Source: DASRAJ01 sp035638255
Lineage (GTDB): Bacteria > Bacteroidota > Bacteroidia > Chitinophagales > UBA10324
Direction of reading: 5' to 3'
Assembly (NCBI GenBank): GCA_035638255.1
Contig: DASRAJ010000082.1
Location: 1-64,000, forward strand
Length of the DNA stretch: 64,000 bases
The notes beneath the pieces were generated by a model. It was not told the DNA's origin. It made no database searches and was given only the letters and a program-made list of their open reading frames with translations. The position numbers were made by a program, and so were the translations under genes. This document shows positions 25,579-33,247 of this stretch, one piece after another (within the stretch, counting starts at the first letter, position 1; every line of letters starts with the position of its first letter).

Positions 25579-25806
25579 TTATTCTTCTACATTAAGCTTA
25601 ATCATCTTGTTATCATTGCCGCTGCGGATGAGCAGGAAATAAACTCCGCGCGTGAGATCTATGGCATCGAGCGTAATACAGTGTTTACCGGCGTTCAGAT
25701 ATTCGTGCATCACTTCACGAATGGTTCTGCCGCTTACATCAGTAAGCGCAATGTTCACTATGTTGGATTCAGCGATGTTGAACTCAATAGTAGAGGCAGT
25801 GTTCAT
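25579..25806 (-). CDS. Orphan T9SS type A sorting domain (75 residues)
   Basis: The ORF encodes almost exactly one complete type A CTD (STIEFNIAESNIVNIALTDVSGRTIREV ... GVYFLLIRSGNDNKMIKLNVEE) and nothing else. There is no signal peptide and no passenger. An in-frame stop (TAA) lies only four codons before the ATG, so a longer gene ended here or lost its 5' part. Without a signal peptide the product would stay cytoplasmic. It has its own terminator. Most likely it is the 3' remnant of a lost T9SS cargo gene. Confidence 0.7.
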   Translation of the reverse strand: MNTASTIEFNIAESNIVNIALTDVSGRTIREVMHEYLNAGKHCITLDAIDLTRGVYFLLIRSGNDNKMIKLNVEE

Positions 25807-25865
25807 GGGCGGATGGTTTTAGTACAGGTTAAAAAATTATAATACGGAAGAAGAACCTTTTGGTT

Positions 25866-26306
25866 TCAATAAACGAGGTCAGTATGATAAATAAAGTTGA
25901 ATTCTTCAGGTTTTAGCTTCGCAGAGAATTCATGAAGCAATTTATCGAGTGACACAAGGGACGCGAAATAATTTTCGGCATTCCCCAATACTGGATGGTT
26001 TTCCCCTAATTTTCTTTTCACGGTCACCTTTTTTCCAAAACCTTCTATGGTGAAATGATCTTTACCGGTGCCTGCAATGAAATATGCCTCCCGGAAAACG
26101 CGATAGGAAGCGCGGCCAACGGCGGTGAGCAGGATGATTGCAACATTCGCGCGGTCAATTCTCCGCTTTCCTTTTTCAGTGAGTGTGTCTCCGAGTTCAA
26201 ATGGCTTTTCACATTTCACAACCGTGAATCCCTTTGCCTCACACTGATCTCGCAAACTTTTGTAGAGCTTGAAATCTGAAGATGAATGACTGATGTAAAC
26301 GAGCAT
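25866..26306 (-). CDS. TIR-like domain protein
   Basis: A 146-residue protein (start MLVYISHS at 26306; an upstream ATG at 26336 would add ten residues). The N-terminal ~100 residues resemble a TIR fold: VYISHSSSDFKLYKSL (first strand and loop), a RRIDRANVAIILLTAVG strand and SYRVFREAYFIAGTG with a Glu at the position where many TIR enzymes have the catalytic Glu. The C-terminal part is short and unassigned. Bacterial TIR proteins are NADases or signal producers in defence systems, or toxins. No sensor partner is adjacent. The assignment is by pattern only. Confidence 0.55.
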   Translation of the reverse strand: MLVYISHSSSDFKLYKSLRDQCEAKGFTVVKCEKPFELGDTLTEKGKRRIDRANVAIILLTAVGRASYRVFREAYFIAGTGKDHFTIEGFGKKVTVKRKLGENHPVLGNAENYFASLVSLDKLLHEFSAKLKPEEFNFIYHTDLVY

Positions 26307-26382
26307 AGTGAGGATACAAAACTCAGTTAGGCTCATTACGCCATAATGACGGTGGTATTAAAAAATTGTAATTTATTTCTTC

Positions 26383-29211
26383 TTAAAACTTATAGCTCAC
26401 CGCCAGAGAAAGCGTGTAACCAAAGTGCTGACGGGTATCGAGGCGGTCGCTCGTTGCATAGTCACTGCCCTGCCCGCTGTCGTAATTATTACTACTATTG
26501 AGATCCTGGTAAAGAATTCCATCCTGATGCAGAATATCACTCCATGTTACTTCAATCAATCCATTCTTCGCAAATCCTTTACTTACTTTAAGATCCAGGG
26601 TGGGGTGCACTTTCTCCCAAACGGATGGGTCACTAACGCTTCCGACCAGGTAAAGCCGGTCACCGATGTAGTTGAACATGGTCGCAACGCTGAAATTGGT
26701 TTTAGGCTCCGTGTAAATGAGTGAAGCATTCAGCACATACGGGGATTGCCCTTCGAGCGGCCGGCTTGAAGAAGTATCGGAAGTAACACCGTGAACAAAC
26801 ACCTTCGATTTAATGTATGTGAAATTTGCATAGGCGTAAAAATTCTCAAAGGGTTTTCCCATGAAGCCGAAACTTTTTCTCACCTCCAATTCAAAACCTA
26901 TGTCAGTGGCCTTGGGCACATTCACGAATTGAACGCTGCGCGAATCAGATCCCGGCAGAAATAAATTTTGCTCGATAGGATTTTCAAATTGCTTGTAGAA
27001 GACACTCAGCGAATAGTATTGCGCGTTTTCAAAATAATGCTCCCATCGCACTTCGTAATTAGTGATGTGTGTTTCCACTAAATTAGAATTGCCGTAATAG
27101 GTGATGTTCTGCAGAAAATCATAGAAGGGTGCATTGGCACGCTCCCGGTAATTGGGTCGGGCGACTGTTCTGCTGAAACTGAATCTCAGGTTTGCATTCT
27201 TCAGCATTGAGATAATTAAATTGCCTGATGGAAGAAAATCACGGTACGTGGAATCAAGCCGCAGTGAGTCATTGTTTGTATCAAAGGTGTTAAGGATGTA
27301 ATGATAATTCTCATAGCGTACACCCCAAACAAACCGGATCTTATCGGAAAATTTATTGTCGAGCATGATGTATCCATCGCTGTTTTCTACGGAGCCATCA
27401 TAGTGATTTGTCGGCGTGTTGTCTTCCGCTAATGTAAATCCGGTTGAATTATTAAAATGGTCAGGAGCGTAAATGGTATCCTGATCAGCATAGTAATAAT
27501 TGAAGTTAAAGTTCCCGGGATCTGCAATGATTGCTGATAACACACGCACATCACGTGACCGAACATCATAATAATAAGCGCCTCCGAATCTTAAAGTTTG
27601 TGTTTGCTTAAAGAGTTTGAACGGAAGGCTCAGATCAGCATTGGCGCCTTTTGCCCGGTCATCAATTTTTCCATAGTAGCGCAGTCCCGCGCCAATATTG
27701 GTGCTCGGACTTGAAGAGAGAACAGCGAAGTAAGGATTGTTGAGATCATCCGTGTAATACAAATTGCGGCGGTAGTCAGGCTCATCCCGCGTGAGCAATG
27801 TGTAATAATACTGCCACCTTATTTTCAGCTTGCCTGCTTTTTCAATTACGTGCTCGCCACCAAACTGTGAAAAGAAAATCTGGTTGCTCGCGTAGTAGAA
27901 TGCATTCGCTTTTACATACTCTCCCTGTGAAAAGCTGTAGCCGCTGCGAATCGCTGTGTAATCATTACTGTTTGTAGAAAATAAACTGTTGATGAAAAGC
28001 TTGTTGTTCGCGTTTAGCTTAAAAGCAAAATCAGCAAGCACGCTCGTGAGTACGTTGCGTGAATAGATGGTGTCATGATATTTGTAAATGGTATCAGAAG
28101 TTTCCTGCGGTTGTCCGTAATAATCGTAGCGATTTTGCGGATTAAATTTTCGCGTGTCATTGTATGTAATGGCAAACGTGCCACCTACCTGCGGATAATT
28201 TACTGCGCCTGACTTAAATCCTGCGGCAATCTGCAACGATGGATTCAGCGGCGTAGAATTTACCCGGTGATAGGCCCACGTGTTAAGCAAGGTTTTTCCT
28301 GCTGCTACTTGTCCTCCGTCACCAAGCGTTAGAAATTCAGCGTGCGACGGAAAACCACCGGGTAATGAGCGTGTGCCGTCGTCAAAGCCCAGCCAATCCG
28401 TTTTTCCTCCCTGGTAGGTTTGATAGGAGTTGAATGTAGAAATGGAATTGTAGCTCTCACCAACTTTTACAGAGATGAAATTCTTGTCAGGAATTTCTTT
28501 GGTGTTGATCTGAACCAACCCTCCGCTGAAATCACCGGGTAATTCCGGCGTGGCGCTTTTCACAATGGTGATGTTGTCAACGATTGCAGCAGGGAAGATG
28601 TCGAACGCAAAAGCTTTTTTATCCGGCTCACTGCTGGGCAGAATGCAGTTGTTGAGCATGGCGGAATTGTAGCGGTCACTCATGCCGCGAACAACAACAA
28701 ATTTGTTATCTACGATGGTCACGCCGCTCACGCGCTTCAATACGTCACTCGTGTTTTTATCAGGCGATCTCCTGATCATGTCGGCGCTGATCGCATCGGA
28801 AACAACAGCGCTGTTTTTTCTTGCCACCAATAAGCTGGCGATGTTTTCTTTTCTTGCTTCAGCAGTCACTACCACTTCAATCAGCGTGTTGGTTTTTGTA
28901 ACACTCATGGTGATGTTCATGGTGGTGACTTGGCCGTTCTTGACTTCCACCCCTGAAATTTCTTTTCCGATATATCCTATGTAAGAAGTTTTCAGCGTGT
29001 AAGTGCCTGACGGCAAATTGCCGATGGAATATTTTCCATCCAGATCTGTTACACTCCCCTGTGATGTATTCTGAACGGCTACAGTTGCGCCGATAAGCGG
29101 CTCACCATTATCAGCATCTGTTATAGTGCCGGTGATGGAAGCAGATTGCGCCGAAACAGAGGAAGAAAGGATGAAGAAAGTGAGTATGAGAGAGAGTAGC
29201 CGTGCGCTCAT
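26383..29211 (-). CDS. TonB-dependent receptor with carboxypeptidase-like N-terminal domain
   Basis: A 942-residue outer-membrane transporter. The signal peptide (1-24, ending SVSAQSA) is followed by a carboxypeptidase-regulatory-like domain (~25-110, ITGTITDADNGEPLIGATVAV). The plug (~130-250) contains PDKNTSDVLKRVSGVTIVD and RGMSDRYNSAML. The 22-strand barrel ends in the aromatic terminus SLAVSYKF. The length is normal. TonB receptors import siderophores, B12, sugars or other nutrients using proton-motive force. Its position after ArsC and PstA on the same strand suggests a link to phosphate, but it has its own promoter and the substrate is unknown. Confidence 0.9.
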   Translation of the reverse strand: MSARLLSLILTFFILSSSVSAQSASITGTITDADNGEPLIGATVAVQNTSQGSVTDLDGKYSIGNLPSGTYTLKTSYIGYIGKEISGVEVKNGQVTTMNITMSVTKTNTLIEVVVTAEARKENIASLLVARKNSAVVSDAISADMIRRSPDKNTSDVLKRVSGVTIVDNKFVVVRGMSDRYNSAMLNNCILPSSEPDKKAFAFDIFPAAIVDNITIVKSATPELPGDFSGGLVQINTKEIPDKNFISVKVGESYNSISTFNSYQTYQGGKTDWLGFDDGTRSLPGGFPSHAEFLTLGDGGQVAAGKTLLNTWAYHRVNSTPLNPSLQIAAGFKSGAVNYPQVGGTFAITYNDTRKFNPQNRYDYYGQPQETSDTIYKYHDTIYSRNVLTSVLADFAFKLNANNKLFINSLFSTNSNDYTAIRSGYSFSQGEYVKANAFYYASNQIFFSQFGGEHVIEKAGKLKIRWQYYYTLLTRDEPDYRRNLYYTDDLNNPYFAVLSSSPSTNIGAGLRYYGKIDDRAKGANADLSLPFKLFKQTQTLRFGGAYYYDVRSRDVRVLSAIIADPGNFNFNYYYADQDTIYAPDHFNNSTGFTLAEDNTPTNHYDGSVENSDGYIMLDNKFSDKIRFVWGVRYENYHYILNTFDTNNDSLRLDSTYRDFLPSGNLIISMLKNANLRFSFSRTVARPNYRERANAPFYDFLQNITYYGNSNLVETHITNYEVRWEHYFENAQYYSLSVFYKQFENPIEQNLFLPGSDSRSVQFVNVPKATDIGFELEVRKSFGFMGKPFENFYAYANFTYIKSKVFVHGVTSDTSSSRPLEGQSPYVLNASLIYTEPKTNFSVATMFNYIGDRLYLVGSVSDPSVWEKVHPTLDLKVSKGFAKNGLIEVTWSDILHQDGILYQDLNSSNNYDSGQGSDYATSDRLDTRQHFGYTLSLAVSYKF

Positions 29212-29222
29212 ATTTTTATTTG

Positions 29223-29230
29223 CAAAGGTA
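29223..29230 (-). promoter_or_regulatory. -7 promoter element (TACCTTTG) of the TonB receptor gene
   Basis: On the minus strand TACCTTTG fits TAnnTTTG and lies 11 bp before the ATG at 29211. The gap to ArsC (29212-29379) holds no gene. Confidence 0.5.
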
Positions 29231-29379
29231 TCGGCACCGTTGCGCGCTAACGTTGCTTACGAATTACATTTTGATTACTGTAGAGTTAAGTTATTGCTAA
29301 AAGCAAGAGGCATGGGTAAGGTGTAACTTCTTTCAAAGGAAATTTTTTTGCAACAACTCAGCAAGATATTTTTTTGGCA

Positions 29380-29811
29380 TCAGTCGTTTTCGTGTTCTTC
29401 AATGAAGTCGAGTACTGCTTCTTTGATCTGATCACGAACGATTCTTGTCTTTTGTAATTTCTCTTCCTGTGTTCCTGTAAAATGAGCGGGATCTTCGAAT
29501 GACCAGTTAATTTTCTCTTTCATCATGGGAAAAATAGGACAGCTCTCTGCTGCTTTTAGATCGCACACAGTTATTACATACTGAAACAGTCTTCCTTCCT
29601 GGAAAAACTTAAAAACATCATTAATTGGATTTTGAGAAATGTCAATCCCATCTTCTTTCATTACTTCAATGACAAGCGGGTTAAGTGTTCCGAGTTCAAG
29701 TCCTGCACTTTCAACCTGGTATTTATTGCCGCCAAATTTTTTCAAATATGCTTCTGCCATTTGACTGCGAGCTGAGTTGTGAACGCAGAGAAATAAAACT
29801 TTTCCAATCAT
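29380..29811 (-). CDS. arsC: Thioredoxin-coupled arsenate reductase ArsC
   Basis: A 143-residue protein of the low-molecular-weight tyrosine phosphatase fold. The P-loop is C-x5-R with Cys9 and Arg15 in CVHNSARSQ, and Cys83 and Cys91 are in place of the second and third redox cysteines of the pI258-type enzyme. The EDPAH acid loop is at about 106-110. It reduces arsenate to arsenite, which then needs an efflux pump (none nearby). It sits 50 bp after pstA on the same strand, which makes sense because phosphate transporters also carry arsenate. A tyrosine phosphatase role cannot be excluded, but the Cys triad favours arsenate reductase. Confidence 0.85.
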   Translation of the reverse strand: MIGKVLFLCVHNSARSQMAEAYLKKFGGNKYQVESAGLELGTLNPLVIEVMKEDGIDISQNPINDVFKFFQEGRLFQYVITVCDLKAAESCPIFPMMKEKINWSFEDPAHFTGTQEEKLQKTRIVRDQIKEAVLDFIEEHEND

Positions 29812-29861
29812 GTTTTGGATTTTAAATAATGATCACATAGTTCAATTCGTATTTGAGACTG

Positions 29862-30740
29862 CTAATGCATTTTTACTTTGTTGCCGAAATACCTTCGCAA
29901 AGCATTTGCTGTGAGATTAAGAATGAGAACGATCATCACAAGTACCAACGCCGTTCCGAAAGCCATGGGTCGCGATTCTTTAATATTATTTCCGCTGGTA
30001 GCAATCACATAAAGATGATAAGGAAGCGCCATCACCTGGTCGTGTATGCTCGTAGGAAGCCGCGGCAAAAAATAGGCAGCAACGGTAAATAAAATAGGCG
30101 CTGTTTCTCCCGAAACTCTTCCGATGGAAAGAATCAATCCGGTTATAATATTGGGAAGCGCAATCGGCAACACTACTCTCTTTATCGTTTGAAGCTTAGT
30201 TGCACCCAATGCAAAACTTCCCTCTCTGAAACCATCATCCACTGCTTTCAATGCTTCTTCCGTAACACGAATTACCAGAGGCAACGCAAGCAAACCAAGC
30301 GTGAGTGAACCCGCAAGAATTGAATCACCGAACTTGAGTTGCTTTACAAACAACGCCATTCCAAACAAACCAAAAACAATAGAGGGAATGCCGGCGAGGT
30401 TATTCGTCATGAGCTTGATGAATCGCTTCCTGAAGCCGGCTTTTGTATATTCATGAATGTAAATTCCTGAAAGCACACCGATAGGAAATGCGAACAGCAT
30501 GCTTCCTGCAATAAGTATGAGCGTCCCGATAATTGCCGGATAAATTCCTCCCTTCGTCATTCCTTCTTCGGGCATTTTGGTAATGAAGTCCCAGCTAATT
30601 ACTTTGAGTCCATTGTAGATAATAAAACCGAGGATCGAAAACAGAACACCGAGCACCAGAAAACTGAGCAAACGGAAAATAGTGAAGGCGAGCACTTCCC
30701 TGAGGGTTTTTATCCGTTCGAAATTTTTTGGAGAGGTCAT
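29862..30740 (-). CDS. pstA: Phosphate ABC transporter permease PstA
   Basis: A 292-residue permease with about six membrane segments. It has the transmembrane domain of binding-protein-dependent importers, including the cytoplasmic EAA-like loop EGSFALGATKLQTIKRVVLP (~172-191) that contacts the ATPase. It pairs with PstC to form the channel for PstS-delivered phosphate. It follows pstC by 125 bp, a gap filled with repeats (30749-30860) that is unusual inside a pst operon. The length and motifs are normal. Expression is expected to rise under phosphate limitation; no Pho-box-like sequence is recognisable. Confidence 0.92.
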   Translation of the reverse strand: MTSPKNFERIKTLREVLAFTIFRLLSFLVLGVLFSILGFIIYNGLKVISWDFITKMPEEGMTKGGIYPAIIGTLILIAGSMLFAFPIGVLSGIYIHEYTKAGFRKRFIKLMTNNLAGIPSIVFGLFGMALFVKQLKFGDSILAGSLTLGLLALPLVIRVTEEALKAVDDGFREGSFALGATKLQTIKRVVLPIALPNIITGLILSIGRVSGETAPILFTVAAYFLPRLPTSIHDQVMALPYHLYVIATSGNNIKESRPMAFGTALVLVMIVLILNLTANALRRYFGNKVKMH

Positions 30741-30748
30741 TAGAAGGA

Positions 30749-30860
30749 GATTACACCGATGTCAAAATGATTACACCGATTATACCGATAACCCGAGTGT
30801 GTTTCATTCGCGGAATCCTGCGGCTCGGTGTAATCGCTTTTTTTTAAAATCGGTGTCATC
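30749..30860. repeat. ATTACACCGAT direct and inverted repeats between pstC and pstA
   Basis: GATTACACCGAT occurs at 30749-30760 and 30769-30780, followed by a shortened copy at 30781-30789. Inverted copies lie at 30825-30835 (TCGGTGTAATC) and 30849-30860 (ATCGGTGTCATC). Together they form an imperfect palindromic element filling almost the whole intergenic gap. Confidence 0.75.
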
Positions 30861-30865
30861 TTTTT

Positions 30866-32071
30866 CTATGTTACATTTTTATTTCTTGATGAAATAAATT
30901 CTACTGTAAGATTCACAATCATTGTAATAATGAACAGGATGCACCCGAGGGCGAACAATGCTTTGAAATGAACGCCGCCTTGCGACGCTTCGCCAAGCTC
31001 GGCAGCGATGGTGGCAGGAATAGTTCGCACCGGTTGCAATATGGAATGAGGAATGACAGCGGCATTTCCGGTTACCATGAGCACAGCCATTGTTTCTCCC
31101 ATTGCTCTTCCGATGCCAAGTATTGCCGCCGCCGTAATACCTGATATCGAATGAGGAAGGATCACGCGCATGATGGTTTGAAATTTATTCGCACCGAGTG
31201 CAAATGATGCGTCCTTCATCGCACGCGGGGTATTTCGCATCGCATCTTCAGAAACGGTGATGATGGTGGGGAGTGCCATAATTCCAAGCACGATACTTCC
31301 GGCGAGTGCTGTTTCTCCAACCGGCAGATTGAACAATTGCTGAATGTTGGGAACGATAATAATTAGTCCGAAGAAACCATAAACAACGGAAGGAATTCCC
31401 GCGAGCAATTCAATCATTGGCTTTAGAAATCTCCGGGTTCCTTCTCCGGCAACTTCTGCCATGTAAATAGCAGTTGCGAGGCCAACAGGTAAGGCGATGG
31501 CAATAGCTCCGAAACTTACTAGTAAGGTTCCGAGAAGAAGCGGCAACATACCAAGTTGTGCGGCAGGGCGGGCACTCGGAAACCATAGATGACCTGTAAG
31601 AAAATCAGGGATGTTATTGTTCGCAATGCTTACTTTATTTCCTGAGAAATTTTTGTCAACAAATTTTTCGGGCATAATGGCGATTATACCGGGGTTGGCA
31701 TCAATAAGACTATCTAATTTGCGGGGGAGAAATTCGAAGTTGGCACCCAGTTCCTCGTCAGAGAAATAAACACTCAGTTCATTTATGGTTAGTAAAATGA
31801 TGCTGTCATTGGTTCCTCCTATTTCATTCCAATGGGTAATGTTCTGGTCATAAATATTTTTGATTTGCTCTGCCTTCAAACGCGTAATCGGATTTCGGTG
31901 ATTCACTAAAATCACATCTCCTTTTTCAAGCGGCGATTCACGGAATAACGACACTCCTTCGCTGAACAAAAAAATAATGATGAGTAATACAGTAATGGTA
32001 GTTACCCAACTGCTCAGCATCAGGATTGATTCAATTACCTTTTCAACGAACCGTCTGAAAGATTCACTCAT
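30866..32071 (-). CDS. pstC: Phosphate ABC transporter permease PstC with periplasmic insert
   Basis: A 401-residue permease, longer than the ~310-residue norm. After the first membrane helix (~17-37) comes a ~125-residue periplasmic insert whose segment LKAEQIKNIYDQNITHWNEIGG resembles the PstS segment LTREQLEGIYTGKITNWKEVGG, so the insert looks like part of a phosphate-binding-protein lobe. The rest (~170-401) is a standard permease domain, including the cytoplasmic DASFALGANKFQTIMRVILP loop. It forms the channel with PstA. It lies between pstS and pstA on the same strand, with a repeat element on each side. Confidence 0.9.
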   Translation of the reverse strand: MSESFRRFVEKVIESILMLSSWVTTITVLLIIIFLFSEGVSLFRESPLEKGDVILVNHRNPITRLKAEQIKNIYDQNITHWNEIGGTNDSIILLTINELSVYFSDEELGANFEFLPRKLDSLIDANPGIIAIMPEKFVDKNFSGNKVSIANNNIPDFLTGHLWFPSARPAAQLGMLPLLLGTLLVSFGAIAIALPVGLATAIYMAEVAGEGTRRFLKPMIELLAGIPSVVYGFFGLIIIVPNIQQLFNLPVGETALAGSIVLGIMALPTIITVSEDAMRNTPRAMKDASFALGANKFQTIMRVILPHSISGITAAAILGIGRAMGETMAVLMVTGNAAVIPHSILQPVRTIPATIAAELGEASQGGVHFKALFALGCILFIITMIVNLTVEFISSRNKNVT

Positions 32072-32142
32072 GCCGGCAACAACAGTTTTGAAATATCATA
32101 CTGCAAATTTTTTCGGTGCTCTGTTCTCAAATTTTTTTGGGC

Positions 32143-32269
32143 GCATATCAAATTGTCGTTTCGGTCACCCTGAGCTTGTCGATTTATCCCGTTTTTCTCG
32201 GGAAGGGTCGCGCGCGCAAATGGTTCGACAAGCTCTCCACGATCCTCGCACGGCGACAATTTGGTATGC
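32143..32269. repeat. Nested inverted-repeat element between pstS and pstC
   Basis: GCATATCAAATTGTCG at 32143-32158 matches the reverse complement of 32254-32269 at 15 of 16 positions. An inner pair GAGCTTGTCGA (32172-32182) matches 32225-32235 perfectly. The inside contains GGGAAGGGTCGCGCGCG. No coding sequence is seen and no target duplication is evident. This is a typical Bacteroidota palindromic intergenic element. Confidence 0.75.
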
Positions 32270-32338
32270 ACTATTTTTTTGCAGCACAGAATATAAATTC
32301 TATCCTGAAAAAAAATTTATTCTAAGAGAAACAACAAA

Positions 32339-32356
32339 TCCCGCTTACTTGCGGGA
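32339..32356. repeat. Short hairpin TCCCGC-N6-GCGGGA after pstS
   Basis: A perfect 6-bp stem with a 6-nt loop 40 bp beyond the pstS stop. Related short TCCCGC/GCGGGA palindromes occur near 47446, 44877 and 57517. Confidence 0.5.
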
Positions 32357-32395
32357 CCATGCTGTTTTGAAAGTACTAACAGGTGAAGCGAATAA

Positions 32396-33211
32396 TCACA
32401 GCGTAACGTACCCGACCTGCTGCACTATTTTTTGCCCTTCCGGTGAAAGAATAAAATCAATAAATGATTTCACTTTTTTCTCGAGTGAAGTGTTATAGTA
32501 GTAAAAGAGCGGACGCACAATCGGGTAAGTATGATTTTTTGCATTTTCAAAACTGGGGGTAACATACGTTTTACCTTTGTCATAAGAAACTTCGATTGCT
32601 TTCACTGTTTTTTCCATGTAAGCAAGGCCGATGTACCCAATGGCTCCTTTCGTCTGGCTCACCGATTGAACAATAGCCCCGGTCGCAGGCATATTGAGAA
32701 CGGACGAAGCATAATTTTTCCTGTTCATTACATGCTCTTTAAAGAATTCGTACGTACCCGAACTTGATTCACGTGAATACACAATAATTTTCAAATCGTC
32801 ACCACCCACCTCTTTCCAATTCGTGATTTTGCCTGTATAAATTCCTTCAAGCTGTTCGCGGGTAAGCTTGCCTACTTTGTTTTCAGGATTTACAATTACT
32901 GACAACGCATCAAACGCAATCGTTACTTCCTTAAAAGCACGACCGGCATCCTGCAGCTTCATGCGCTCATCCATTTTCAAGGGACGTGATGACATGGCAA
33001 TATCTGTCGAGTTATCGAGCAATGCAGCAATTCCCACTCCGCTGCCTCCGCCAATTACTGTGATGCCTTGTGCTGGATTTTTTTTCATGAATTCCTCAGC
33101 TTCTTTCTGCGACAATGGAAGAACAGTGTCGCTCCCTTTAACCACAATTTTCTGTGCAAAGCTTGCCATGTTAAAGCAGATGACCACTGCAATTAGAATT
33201 AGTTTTTTCAT
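32396..33211 (-). CDS. pstS: Phosphate-binding protein PstS
   Basis: A 271-residue periplasmic binding protein. It has a signal peptide (MKKLILIAVVICFNMASFAQ). Phosphate-contacting segments are VKGSDTVLPL near residue 24, IGGGSGVGIAAL near residue 54 and SRESSSGTYEFFKEHV near residue 148. It binds phosphate for the PstCA channel. It lies 36 bp after the porin gene on the same strand, so the block reads porin-pstS-pstC-pstA. It is probably induced by phosphate limitation. Confidence 0.92.
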   Translation of the reverse strand: MKKLILIAVVICFNMASFAQKIVVKGSDTVLPLSQKEAEEFMKKNPAQGITVIGGGSGVGIAALLDNSTDIAMSSRPLKMDERMKLQDAGRAFKEVTIAFDALSVIVNPENKVGKLTREQLEGIYTGKITNWKEVGGDDLKIIVYSRESSSGTYEFFKEHVMNRKNYASSVLNMPATGAIVQSVSQTKGAIGYIGLAYMEKTVKAIEVSYDKGKTYVTPSFENAKNHTYPIVRPLFYYYNTSLEKKVKSFIDFILSPEGQKIVQQVGYVTL

Positions 33212-33247
33212 TGTTTGATTTTTTGTTTTTAGAATCTGTTTTTGATT

